64,000 nucleotides of DNA from an uncultured Sutterella sp. (lineage in GTDB: Bacteria; Pseudomonadota; Gammaproteobacteria; Burkholderiales; Burkholderiaceae_F): NCBI GenBank assembly GCA_900757865.1, contig CAAEPH010000028.1:1-64000 (forward strand), read 5' to 3'. A program made the translations under genes and the position numbers. Of this stretch, positions 1-9,012 are shown piece after piece (within the stretch, counting starts at the first letter, position 1; every line of letters begins with the position of its first letter). The notes below the pieces were generated by a model, which was not told the origin of the DNA, made no database searches, and was given only the letters and a program-made list of their open reading frames with translations.

Positions 1-98
1 ATCCTTCGTCATTAGGAATCTGTTAACCGGGAGTTTGGGATTGAAGTTACCTCCCAGAATCCTTCGTCATTAGGAATCTGTTAACCGGGAGTTTGGGA
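1..98. repeat. Two direct copies of a 40-bp repeat, 58-bp period
   Basis: The same 40 bases (beginning ATCCTTCGTCATTAGG and ending GAGTTTGGGA) occur at 1-40 and 59-98, separated by 18 bases. The first copy starts at the first base of the window, so the array may continue upstream. The 18-base spacer is too short for an ordinary CRISPR spacer, and no cas gene is present. A tandem repeat or repeated mobile-element end is more likely. Confidence 0.8.
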
Positions 99-1160
99 GC
101 GGAGAAAGGCGTGAGAAATGGTCAGTTCCTCACATGACCATCGCTGGAGCAAAGTTGTGGTCAGCAACTCTAGGCAGAGAGCACGAGATCAGAACATGCC
201 CAAATGTATTCTGGTGCCCTGACTGCCTGGAAGCGATGGAACACTTCACGTTGGTTGGGAAGCGGTTCTCATAGGAAGAAAGCGTCAACCCAAGGCGTTG
301 ATTCACTTGACCGAGGTCTCTTAAAGTGGTCAGCTTCATGTCCTCAATCAAGTTACCTAAACTTTAGCACAACCCCCAAAAATGTTAAGCACCAATTGTG
401 TTACTTACCCATAGAAATAACGACTTTCTGCAAATCCTTTCACTTAGATCAAGGTTTTTAGTCGTTTTGACAAGATGTCTTGTTGTTTTTGCAAGATTTA
501 CGGAGATTACGAAACGGGATTCTAAAGAAATATGGACCTGTGCGAGTAGCTAATTTCTCGGGTAAACCCTTGTTTGGCGTTAAATATAAGGGTAATCTCG
601 TATCTTGCTAAATTACCAAATCGCTGTTTAGCTAAATTTAACGCTTTCGTAAAATTGCAGATAATCCTGGAACAAATAGGTCTTTTTTACCTTAGGTAGA
701 ACCCTGAAAGACACCGATATGGGTGAAAGATCGCCTTGCAAAATTGATAAAGCTAGGGCCTGATCACTGCCACCAAACCTAAAGGCTGCTTTTGGCGAAA
801 AGGAAATTCTCAAACACGTGAACGGTGTTCATAAACAGGTGAACACTCTCATTTCTTATTTACGTGAACGGTGTCTGAGCTAACGCCCTCTCATAAACCG
901 AGCGTTGTAGCGATAGGAGAGCAAAAAGGCAATGAAGCGATAGGGTGGCAGCAGTGTTGCGAAAGTTCAAGACGTCACCAAAACCTCTTGTCAAAAGGCT
1001 AAAAGCCAGCAGAGTGATCTGTATGTGCGTCAAAAGCGGGAAGCATTGCGTGAGATCAGGGTAGGGAGAGAGAGCGCTATCACGCGAGGGGGCGTCATCA
1101 CAAACCGAAGAAAGCGGTAAAAGAGGAGAAGGCGAAAGGTGCAAGGGCAAGGGCCACCCA
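99..1160. other. Long intergenic stretch without a supportable gene
   Basis: About 1 kb with no open frame that resembles a protein. The short frames present have no good ribosome binding site and a biased composition. The only structure seen is the GTGAAC repeat cluster at 806-874. It may be decayed mobile DNA. Confidence 0.5.
806..874. repeat. Cluster of GTGAAC repeats, possible insertion-sequence end
   Basis: Three related words lie close together: CAAACACGTGAACGGTGT (811-828), AAACAGGTGAACACTC (833-848) and TTACGTGAACGGTGTC (859-874). The 21-base word ATTCTCAAACACGTGAACGGT (806-826) recurs at 32343-32363, and a degenerate copy is at 2481-2500. Several short direct repeats at one end are typical of IS21-family termini. 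That link is inference, as no IS21 gene is present here. Confidence 0.45.
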
Positions 1161-1174
1161 AAGCCACTTGCAAA

Positions 1175-1217
1175 AAAGCGCCAGTGAAGAACTCCCTCTC
1201 ACTGGCGCTTTGTGTTT
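1175..1217 (-). terminator. Rho-independent terminator of cysK
   Basis: Perfect 12-bp stem AAAGCGCCAGTG (1175-1186) with CACTGGCGCTTT (1200-1211). Read on the minus strand it is followed by a run of T. It lies 45 bases past the cysK stop codon. Confidence 0.85.
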
Positions 1218-1255
1218 TAGTGCTCATCCTTCCTGAGAAGGAGTGCACTTTGCTT

Positions 1256-2188
1256 TTAGTCTTGATCGAAAAGACCCGGTGTCGTCAAATAACGATCGCC
1301 GTTGTCGGGCAACACCACCACGATGGTCTTGCCGGCCATCTCGGGACGACGAGCCAATTCAATCGCTGCCGCAATGGCGGCGCCCGAGCTCACACCGACA
1401 AAGAGACCTTGGTGGCGAGCCACAAAACGCGTCACCTCGTAAGCGCGTTCGTTCGTGACGGGTAGCACTTCATCGTAGACTTTGGTGTCTAACGTATCGG
1501 GAATAAACCCAGCGCCAATGCCTTGAATCTTATGAGGACCTGGGTTTCCACCTTCGAGTACGGGGGAGGTGGTGGGTTCCACCGCCACGACGCGAATCTC
1601 AGGATTCTTTGCTTTCAAAAAGCGACCGGTACCCGAGAGCGTACCGCCCGTGCCCACACCCGCGACCAACGCGTCGACGTGACCGTCGGTGTCCGCCCAA
1701 ATTTCAGGACCCGTGGTTTCGTAGTGTTTCTGGGGGTTAGCTGGATTGACGAATTGCCCAGGGATAAAGCTGTTGGGGATCTCGCGCGCCAATTCTTCGG
1801 CTTTGGCGATCGCGCCCTTCATGCCTTTGGCGCCTTCGGTGAGGACCAATTCCGCACCGTAAGCTTTGAGAATATTGCGACGTTCCACGCTCATGGTCTC
1901 CGGCATGGTGAGAATCAAGCGGTAGCCACGCGCGGCGGCCACTAACGCCAAACCAATACCGGTGTTTCCACTTGTCGGTTCAATGATGACGCTCTCGGCA
2001 TTGAGCTTGCCTGCCTTTTCAGCTGCCTCAATCATCGCGAGACCAATACGGTCTTTGACACTGCCACCGGGGTTGAAATATTCCACTTTGGCAACGAGCT
2101 TCGCAGCAAGACCTTCGGCCTTTTCAACGGCTGCTAAATGAACAAGGGGGGTATGACCAATGAGGTCCGTCACATTTTCATAAATCAT
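1256..2188 (-). CDS. cysK: Cysteine synthase A (O-acetylserine sulfhydrylase)
   Basis: Makes L-cysteine from O-acetylserine and sulfide with pyridoxal phosphate in the cytoplasm, the last step of sulfate assimilation. The 310-residue product has the usual CysK length. The cofactor lysine is in GGSVKDRIG (about residue 45), the substrate loop is PTSGNTGIGLA (about 70-80) and the phosphate-binding glycine loop is GVGTGGTLSGTG. The frame is open for 28 more codons upstream, but the ATG at 2188 has GGAG six bases before it and fits the family start (MIYENVTDLIGHTPL), so it was chosen. The gene stands alone with its own terminator. Two perfect palindromes upstream (2299-2321 and 2380-2393) are candidate operators. 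Confidence 0.95.
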   Translation of the reverse strand: MIYENVTDLIGHTPLVHLAAVEKAEGLAAKLVAKVEYFNPGGSVKDRIGLAMIEAAEKAGKLNAESVIIEPTSGNTGIGLALVAAARGYRLILTMPETMSVERRNILKAYGAELVLTEGAKGMKGAIAKAEELAREIPNSFIPGQFVNPANPQKHYETTGPEIWADTDGHVDALVAGVGTGGTLSGTGRFLKAKNPEIRVVAVEPTTSPVLEGGNPGPHKIQGIGAGFIPDTLDTKVYDEVLPVTNERAYEVTRFVARHQGLFVGVSSGAAIAAAIELARRPEMAGKTIVVVLPDNGDRYLTTPGLFDQD

Positions 2189-2298
2189 GATGTACTCCAT
2201 GTCGACAGCGTCCTCATGAGGGGAGCACTGCGAGAAAAACCAGCTCAATTTACCTTCTTTGTGAAAAGACACCCGTCTTCTCAGGTAAAGAGCCTGAG

Positions 2299-2321
2299 TT
2301 CCTGATTAAATTAATCAGGAA
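2299..2321. promoter_or_regulatory. 23-bp perfect palindrome upstream of cysK
   Basis: TTCCTGATTAA-A-TTAATCAGGAA, two 11-bp arms around one base, about 110 bp upstream of the cysK start. The AT-rich symmetric form suits a dimeric regulator. Which protein binds it cannot be told from this window. Confidence 0.5.
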
Positions 2322-2379
2322 TGCTGTAAATCCTACGCCTTCACCAAGGAATCTGTCAACACAGTGCAGTACCGTACGC

Positions 2380-2393
2380 TAGGGATATCCCTA
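2380..2393. promoter_or_regulatory. TAGGGATATCCCTA palindrome
   Basis: Perfect 14-bp palindrome about 190 bp upstream of cysK. A close relative, TAGGGATTTCCCTA, lies at 32232-32245 upstream of another minus-strand gene, and a looser one at 27976-27992. It may be a shared operator. Confidence 0.4.
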
Positions 2394-2877
2394 AGACCTA
2401 AATAAACTCGTGCGTCAAGCTGAGTTAACGAGGCAGAAATAGCAGGATGCGGAAAAATGGACGTGCTTGGGCGGGTAGAAATTCTCAAACAAGTGAACGA
2501 TGTGACTTAAGTGGCGTGTTGAAGTATTGAAGAGACGTCTTGCTCACACCTTCGCCATAGAAGTCCAAAAGTAGTGCTAGAGTGCCTCCTGCTATGAAAG
2601 GTCATAGCCCTCAATCGATTTTTATAAATGTTTGGATCTCTTCACTCCATCGTCAAACTAAACCTTACCGACTGTTAGAGAGGAGTTTTTCGATAATATT
2701 AAAAGAGATTCCAAATTACTGCCAGTTCGAGTAGAATCATCTAGATTGAGTTTTTCGGCTCAATCAACGCGTTTCTGACCAAAAAACGCGTAAAGTTAAA
2801 GAACCAAATTATCTTCTTGTTCCCCGCTACCACTGAATCCGTAGCGATTAATCGACTGACGTCACTGTACGTGCTAG
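2394..2877. other. Intergenic region before the trimeric adhesin
   Basis: About 480 bp without a supportable gene. It contains a degenerate GTGAAC repeat word at 2481-2500 and presumably the promoter of the adhesin. No promoter was assigned with confidence. Confidence 0.4.
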
Positions 2878-2890
2878 AAGGAGACCCATT

Positions 2891-5379
2891 TTGACACATC
2901 TACCCCCCCCGGATCGCTAAAAAGAGCTACTATAGGTTATTCTATACTACCTCTTGCTATTGCAACAATCTTCGGTATAGCACAAAATAGCTACGCCGCT
3001 AACGATCCTCCCGCTGGTTCACAAATCATTGGTATTCCCATAGATCATCTTTCCGTATTGCTGAATCCTGACGCTACGCAAGAACAAAAGAAGAAAGCCT
3101 ATAACGAAATCGTCATGCGTGACAGCCAGTATGTTGGTAAAACGTCGATCAATGGGTCGGGAGATGGTCATATTCTATTTGGCAAAGGAGCCAATGTTCT
3201 GGCAGGTGCCGACACTCTCGAATCCATTATCGCCTTTAACGAGCCCGTCATAGAAGACTCAAACCTCTTCCGAACGAAGTATGTTCTCGACAGGAACAAC
3301 CAAGGCTTAAATAAGATGCCTGAAATTATCGTCATGGGTACCAATTCTCAGGCACGAACAGGGGGTGTTGTTATTGGCTCTCATCGACTATCAAATTTTG
3401 ATAACATCGCCATTGGAGATACAACCACTCGTAGACTATCACAATACTCGTCAGCCGCAGTCACAAGCATAGGGACTGAGTCCTATGTTAATGGCTCATT
3501 TACTGCGGTTCTCGGTCCTTACAACGCGATTACCAGCGATTACACTGTTGATAGTAGCTGGACCAGGTCAGCAGCCACCAAAGCCGCATTTAGCTCAATT
3601 ATCGGCTCTTTCAACTCTAATGAAAACATGTCAGGGTATAGTGACAGCGGGATAGCTAATTTCATCGGAGGTACTGCTAATAAGGTCACAAAAAGTAATG
3701 GCGCAGTTGTACTAGGGGCAGGAAATAAAATAGCGGATAGTTATGCAAGCCTATCAGGGGTTGCCAATATTTTAAAAGGATCCTCTACAGCAGATAGAAT
3801 TCTCAACCACTCCATTACAGAACTTCAAGATAAATTGGCCCAGGGAGTGAAAGATTCCTCAAGTGGTGGTGCAGTTCTTGCAATCGGTGGAGGAAACTCA
3901 GTCGATAAGGCCATTTCAAGCCAAGTGACCGGGGTCAATAACAGTCTGAAGTCGACAACTGCTAAAAAGGTTGAGAAAAACTACGTATCAGGCGTTGCTA
4001 ACCAATTAACCGACACCAATAACACAACGGTCATTGGTTCAGCAAACAGCATCGAAAAGGGCGACAACATTATCGCCTTTGGCAATAAACTCGCCCTTTC
4101 TGGCGTGAGCAATATGGCCATCGTGGGTGGTAGCCAAAACAATGGAGGCACCACTGCTAATCAAGGTTCGATTTTGGGTTTCGAGGCAAATGTAACCGCT
4201 GAGGGTGGCGTAGCATTGGGCTACAAGAGTGTCGCCAACACCGCTTCGGGCATTGTGGGCTACGTTCCTACGTCAACCTCTTCCTCTACAGCCGTCGCCT
4301 CTCGTGCGGCCGTTGCTGCAGTAACAAGTCCTGACACATCAACAAGCACCTGGACATCCACTGCGGGTGCTGTGTCTGTCGGCGATGTCGCGAATAACAT
4401 CACGCGCCAAATCACAGGTGTTGCAGCCGGTACCGAGGATACCGACGCCGTTAACGTGGCTCAGCTCAAAGAAGCGCTCAAAGCCATCGGCACCACCGGT
4501 GGATCGGGCACGGTGTCATTAGGTGGTCACGCAAAAGTGATGGCGGCCGACAATAACATCAAGGTCGAGACCAAAGTCGACGATCAAAACGGCAACACGT
4601 ATTCCGTGAGCTTAAATGACAAGATTACCTTGGGCGACAAAGCGGACTCTCAGATCACGATTGATGGCATCACAGGGACTGTAACGATGGGCGAGAAAGT
4701 CACCCTCAATGGCAAGACGGGGGGTGCCAAGTTTGGCGATACGTTAACGATCAACAACACCAACCACACGGCAACGGTCGGTAAGGTCACGATCACCGGG
4801 GGTGAAACAAACACCATCACCAATCTTGCCAACACGACGTGGAACCCCAACAGTATCGACCGTACGCGCGTCGCAACGGAAGGACAGTTGAGCGACGTCT
4901 ACAACGAGGTTCACCAACAGGGCGAAGCGATCGACCATTTGGCTCAAGGTCTCACGGACGTGCGTGAAGACTTGAACGACGTCGGCGCGGAAGCTGCGGC
5001 CATGGCCGGGCTCAAACCCTTGCAGTACGATCCGCTGCAACCCACGCAGTTGATAGCCTCTGTCGGCAACTATCGTGGTAGCACAGCGCTTGCGATTGGC
5101 GTGGGGCACTATGTGAATGAGCGCTTCATGATGCACGCGGGTGTTTCCGCAGCGAGCAAGCACGCCATGATGAACGCAGGCGTCTCCTGGAAGTTTGGCT
5201 TTGACCGTAAACGCATGGACGAGGTGCCAGATCGCTACAAAGCGGGTCCCATCAGTTCGGTCTACGTGCTCCAGGACGAAGTCACGCAATTGCGAGCCGA
5301 AAACGACGACTTGCGCCACGAATTGCGTGAATTGCGCGAGATGGTCAATGCCCTTGTGGGGACAAAATCGACGAAGTAA
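2891..5379 (+). CDS. YadA-like trimeric autotransporter adhesin, start region out of frame across a C8 tract
   Basis: Outer-membrane trimeric adhesin. The continuous frame from 2878 to 5379 encodes a signal peptide core (SILPLAIATIFGIAQNSYA, cleavage before AND), a head rich in YadA-type repeats with GS/GN turns, a stalk connector (DTDAVNVAQLKEAL, about 4440-4480), a YadA anchor (GAEAAAMAGLKPLQYDP onward, about 4985-5210) and a C-terminal coiled coil (VLQDEVTQLRAENDDLRHEL). The signal peptide has no ATG, GTG or TTG in its own frame. The only well-placed start is TTG 2891 after AAGGAG at 2878-2883. From there the C8 tract (2903-2910) leads to a stop at 2918-2920, whereas nine Cs would join start, signal peptide and adhesin. 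The first in-frame start as it stands is TTG 3058, which would lack the signal peptide. Likely a phase-variable gene in the OFF state, or a homopolymer error. Confidence 0.85.
2903..2910 (+). repeat. C8 homopolymer in the 5' end of the adhesin gene
   Basis: Eight Cs lie between the likely TTG start (2891) and the signal peptide coding sequence. Length changes by slipped-strand mispairing would switch translation: C9 gives an open frame, C8 gives a stop after nine codons. Confidence 0.6.
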
Positions 5380-5423
5380 AGCGACCAAGTAAGCCCATCG
5401 TTAGCTCGCGCTTTTTGAGCTTC

Positions 5424-5462
5424 AATCCCCTAATACTGCACTGGTGTTAGGGGATTATTTTC
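5424..5462 (+). terminator. Terminator of the adhesin gene
   Basis: Stem AATCCCCTAA (5424-5433) with TTAGGGGATT (5447-5456), followed by ATTTTCT. It lies 45 bp past the adhesin stop. Confidence 0.8.
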
Positions 5463-5491
5463 TCCTGCCACGAATACCCCCTTCGTTGTGA

Positions 5492-6160
5492 ACAGGGCCT
5501 TCAAACTTTTCTTTTCAGCGGCGACACAGACGAACGATCAATCGTCTTTCGTACTCCGTCACCCCTCAAACCTCACGATGCTCTCTTTGTGACGGTGCAT
5601 ATTCGCACTCAAAAGGAACAGATCGAGCTTTTCTTTTCGATAGAGAGCTCGCCTTAACAGAGAAACGCCACTTCGACATCGCACCGACCGAAGCGCGTTT
5701 ATCGCCAACGCAACTACCGATCATCGGCGTTGTCTCACCTGTTGCGGATTGGTTTTTACTGATTTTTGATCCCTCAAAAGAACGCACCTCCATCACGCCT
5801 TTTACGCAACGCAAGGCCAAATACGCTGAGTGGATCTGGGCTGAACTGGAGCGCCAAAACCGCTCGAACCCGGCTATGCACATCCAGCTGGTTGGGGGAA
5901 ACGATCCTTATGTGCTCCAAGCGATCTTCCCATCGGCCTTTGCGATCAACGATCGCTCGTGGTCAAGTCACTCGACGCGATTCGTTATTAGACTCGAGCA
6001 AAACGCGTACGCTTCAAAAGCGCATCGACTCGGTTCAAACGCGTTTCTCATTTGGCACAAAAAGAGCACTTGGTCTACACTTAGCCCACACAAGACCACG
6101 AAGGGCGAATGCACGCGGGCGAAAAACCGCCATGCTGCACGCCATACGCTCATAGAGTAG
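5492..6160 (+). pseudogene. Unrecognised open frame without a start codon
   Basis: The frame is open from 5492 to the TAG at 6158-6160 (about 220 codons) and reads like a normal protein, with stretches such as LPIIGVVSPVADWFLLIF, KAKYAEWIWAELERQN and MHIQLVGGNDPYVLQAIFP. No ATG, GTG or TTG occurs in this frame before ATG 5876, so either the 5' end has been lost or a frameshift separates it from a start. I do not recognise the family. It ends 18 bp before zupT on the same strand, so the two may once have been co-transcribed. A start at 5876 would give 94 residues and is the minimal reading. Confidence 0.35.
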
Positions 6161-6178
6161 CTCACAACGCACCTCATC

Positions 6179-7024
6179 ATGACCTACGACTGGAATACGA
6201 TCTTATTTGCTTTTTCTCTTTCGCTTTTTGCGGGTCTCTCCACGGGGATTGGGAGTGCCCTGTCGCTATTGGCGAACCGCACCAACACCAAGTTTCTCTC
6301 TGTAATGTTGGGCTTTTCTGCGGGCGTCATGCTTTACGTGAGTTTTGTTGAGATCTTTCAGCAGTCCCGCGAAACGCTCATCGGGGTCTTTGGTAACATC
6401 GGCGGCACCTGGATGACCGTTGGGGGCTTTTTCTTTGGGATTGCCGTGATCGGTTTAATCGACCGCTTTATCCCTGAGGCCGAAAACCCCCACGAAGTGC
6501 GCACGATCGAAGACATGCACACGAGCGACGCCATCGAGCCTGCGGCCAGCGCCCAACAGAAAAACGAGAAAGCGCTGATGCGTATGGGTCTTTTCACGGG
6601 GCTTGCGATTGCCATTCACAATTTTCCTGAAGGGCTTGCGACCTTGACCGCCACGCTTGCCGATCCGCAATTGGGCTTACCCGTCGCGGTCGCCATCGCC
6701 ATTCACAATATTCCGGAAGGCATTGCCGTCGCGGTACCCGTTTACTTTGCCACAGGGAGCAAAAAACGCGCCTTTACGCTTTCCTTTTTGTCGGGCCTCG
6801 CGGAACCCGTGGGCGCCATGATCGGCTTTTTGCTCATTTTGCCGTTTTTCTCGCCCGCCGTCTTTGGGTTTATCTTTGCTGCAGTCGCTGGGATCATGGT
6901 CTACATCAGTTTGGACGAATTGCTGCCCTCGGCAGAAAAGTACGGTGAGCATCATCTCTCGATTTATGGCCTCATCGCCGGGATGGCCGTGATGGCCTTG
7001 AGCCTTTTGCTCTTTTTGAAGTAA
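6179..7024 (+). CDS. zupT: ZIP-family zinc transporter
   Basis: Inner-membrane importer of zinc and other divalent metals. The 281-residue product matches ZupT in length and layout: eight hydrophobic segments, an acidic cytoplasmic loop (about residues 95-135, EAENPHEVRTIEDMHTSD) and the two metal-site helices with HNFPEGLAT and HNIPEGIAV. The start ATG 6179 fits the family N-terminus, although no strong ribosome binding site precedes it. It is monocistronic or the last gene of a unit, with a terminator 20 bp after the stop. Confidence 0.93.
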   Translation: MTYDWNTILFAFSLSLFAGLSTGIGSALSLLANRTNTKFLSVMLGFSAGVMLYVSFVEIFQQSRETLIGVFGNIGGTWMTVGGFFFGIAVIGLIDRFIPEAENPHEVRTIEDMHTSDAIEPAASAQQKNEKALMRMGLFTGLAIAIHNFPEGLATLTATLADPQLGLPVAVAIAIHNIPEGIAVAVPVYFATGSKKRAFTLSFLSGLAEPVGAMIGFLLILPFFSPAVFGFIFAAVAGIMVYISLDELLPSAEKYGEHHLSIYGLIAGMAVMALSLLLFLK

Positions 7025-7044
7025 GGCAAACAAATTGGGAAAAA

Positions 7045-7079
7045 CGGCGTCTCGATGAAGGTTGAGACGCCGATTTTCT
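7045..7079 (+). terminator. Terminator of zupT
   Basis: Stem CGGCGTCTC (7045-7053) with GAGACGCCG (7064-7072), then ATTTTCT. Confidence 0.85.
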
Positions 7080-7151
7080 ATTTCCTCTCTTGCGAAAAAA
7101 GAGCTCAAGCATGGATGCGCGGAGGTTCTTCTTGATGCGTTTTATACCCCA

Positions 7152-8447
7152 TTAAGGCACAAAAACAATCGTTTTCACAAAGCTCACCTTCACGGGGAGG
7201 CCAAGGCGTGTGATGGGCGCAAAGCGCATTTGCGAGATCGCCTTCAGCGCTGCACTCTCAAAGTCTAGCGGTGGCACTTTTTGGCTTAACACCTGAGCGC
7301 GAGCCACCGAACCGTCTTCCAACACCACAAAGCGCACTTTCACACGCACGACTTGACTGTAGCCCACACTGCGGGCGCGTCGCGGGTAGAGGGGCCTGGC
7401 GTCTTCCAAAATCGTCACCTTCAGAGCGCCATCGCCATTCAAGCGGTAGGTCCCGTCGCCGTTATCTATGAACGCTGCGTCACCATCGCCTGTAGCGAGC
7501 TTCTTGAGTCCATCGCCCGAACCCACCAAGGCGCTCGGGCCACGTTCTCCTCCTAAAGCAGTCCCTAACGGTGCGGTTTCAGCGGCGTTTGTTGACGGTG
7601 TCGTCGTGGCGTTCGCCTGAGAGGTACTCGACGTCGGCAACGCCTGCGTCTGAGTGATGGGGTGATCAACGGGTTTTGTGCTCGACTTGGCTTTGTGCGG
7701 TGTCGCTTTTGCCTTCGCCTTGGGCGTTGGGTGCTTCATCGGCTTGATCGGCTCCGTTGCTTCCGTTGCTTTAATCGCTTTCGTTGTCTTGCTCGCTTGG
7801 GACTGTTCGGACAGTTTGGGGACGACGCTTTCCGTCTTCTCGATCGCCGTCTCCATCGTCTTTTCGACTACCGTCTCGTTCGTCTTCTCTTGAGCCAGCT
7901 CGGCGTTCATTTCCTTAACAACCGGCGCGGGGACACGCTCGATTGGGGAGACTGGTGTAGCATCCAGATTCGTGACCTTTGGCGTCGCTATGGACTCGAT
8001 GGGCTCTGAGGGCTCCTGAGCATTTGGTTCCGTGGTCTTGGGGGCAAGAGGAGGGGCGCTGGCATCATGAGCAGGCTTACTCTCGCTATCCTCAAACTCG
8101 TGCGCGCCTTGAATACCGTCTTTCCGCCCTCGGGCTATACGATTTTCACCGGATCCCGCCAAGCCTCCTGGGCCCAATTCAATTACCGTTTCGGGGGCAC
8201 CGCCTCGTGGTGCCACCGCCATCACATGATGGGCCAAAAAACTGCCCACCACGGCAAAGGTGGCTAAATGTAGGCCCACGCTCCAGAGAAGCGCATGGCT
8301 CATCCGTGGCGTGCTCTCGACGTCAAAACGTTGCGCTTGAGGCACCACCCCCAGGTTCTCTGGGCCTCTGGGAGCAAACCAACCCTGGCCAAGCTTAAGC
8401 GCTTTGGCCATGGCCATCATGGCTTTTCGTAGGTGCACGCCACTCAT
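7152..8447 (-). CDS. tonB: TonB energy-transducing protein
   Basis: Carries proton-motive energy from ExbB/ExbD to TonB-dependent receptors. The 431-residue product has one transmembrane helix (about residues 50-75, LLWSVGLHLATFAVVGSFLA), a long Lys/Thr/Pro/Glu-rich periplasmic linker (about 110-290) and a C-terminal TonB domain (about 345-431) with RPLYPRRARSVGYSQVVRV. The linker is long for TonB, and a roughly 50-residue N-terminal cytoplasmic extension precedes the helix. Its ATG overlaps the exbD stop by four bases (ATGA), which indicates translational coupling. It is the last gene of the receptor-exbB-exbD-tonB series. Confidence 0.93.
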   Translation of the reverse strand: MSGVHLRKAMMAMAKALKLGQGWFAPRGPENLGVVPQAQRFDVESTPRMSHALLWSVGLHLATFAVVGSFLAHHVMAVAPRGGAPETVIELGPGGLAGSGENRIARGRKDGIQGAHEFEDSESKPAHDASAPPLAPKTTEPNAQEPSEPIESIATPKVTNLDATPVSPIERVPAPVVKEMNAELAQEKTNETVVEKTMETAIEKTESVVPKLSEQSQASKTTKAIKATEATEPIKPMKHPTPKAKAKATPHKAKSSTKPVDHPITQTQALPTSSTSQANATTTPSTNAAETAPLGTALGGERGPSALVGSGDGLKKLATGDGDAAFIDNGDGTYRLNGDGALKVTILEDARPLYPRRARSVGYSQVVRVKVRFVVLEDGSVARAQVLSQKVPPLDFESAALKAISQMRFAPITRLGLPVKVSFVKTIVFVP

Positions 8448-8857
8448 GGTGCTTTTCCTTCTGCGGCGAGCGTCACGCGTTCAATGCCACTTTGGTGCAC
8501 CACGTCAAAAACGGCCACCAGAGTGGCGACGTCCACGGAGCGATCCGCTCGCACAACCACCACGGGTGGCGTGCCCTCAGCCGTAAAGTGCGACTGAAGC
8601 ACTGAGGGGAGCGCCGTGAGATCAACGGGTTGGTCTTCAACAAACACCGTTTTATCCGCTCGAATCGCAACGGGCAAGGTCGCCGTGCGATCCACCTTGG
8701 CACTCGTCGCTTGAGGAAGGGCCACGGGCAACGTCTTTTGCGTCACCATATTGAGCATGTTGAGCATGAAGAAGACGAGCAAAAAGAAAATAATGTCGAT
8801 CATCGGAATGATCATCAACGTGGGCGAGTCGGGTGATTTGTGGTTAGTGAGTTTCAT
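8444..8857 (-). CDS. exbD: ExbD biopolymer transport protein
   Basis: Part of the ExbB/ExbD proton channel that powers TonB. The frame opens at 8944, but ATG 8857 gives the family N-terminus: a short cytoplasmic tail, then one transmembrane helix with the conserved membrane aspartate in IIPMIDIIFFLLVFFML. The resulting 137 residues is the usual ExbD length. The C-terminal periplasmic domain (VVVVRADRSVDVATLVAVFD) is typical. It lies between exbB and tonB and overlaps tonB by four bases. Confidence 0.92.
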   Translation of the reverse strand: MKLTNHKSPDSPTLMIIPMIDIIFFLLVFFMLNMLNMVTQKTLPVALPQATSAKVDRTATLPVAIRADKTVFVEDQPVDLTALPSVLQSHFTAEGTPPVVVVRADRSVDVATLVAVFDVVHQSGIERVTLAAEGKAP

Positions 8858-9012
8858 GGCAACGGGGATAAACAAAACGAGAAGGGCGCCAATGGGCAAT
8901 GCGTTTGAAGCGCAAAAAGCGCTCAAGCTCAGCCCATCGTTCAAATCCAGATCTTCCGAAGATGCTTAGCGCTCGGGGGATCCTAAAAATCAGCCCCTGG
9001 ACTTAATGTCCT

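Noticed and set aside
1..98. CRISPR array
   Set aside because: Only two repeats, an 18-bp spacer and no cas genes; better read as a tandem or IS-related repeat.
4744..5388. 214-codon ORF antisense to the adhesin
   Set aside because: It is the shadow of the YadA anchor and stalk, which are certain on the plus strand.
5566..5883. Minus-strand ORF of 105 codons
   Set aside because: The plus-strand frame over the same bases is more protein-like; neither strand gives a recognised family, but the minus one lacks a ribosome binding site.
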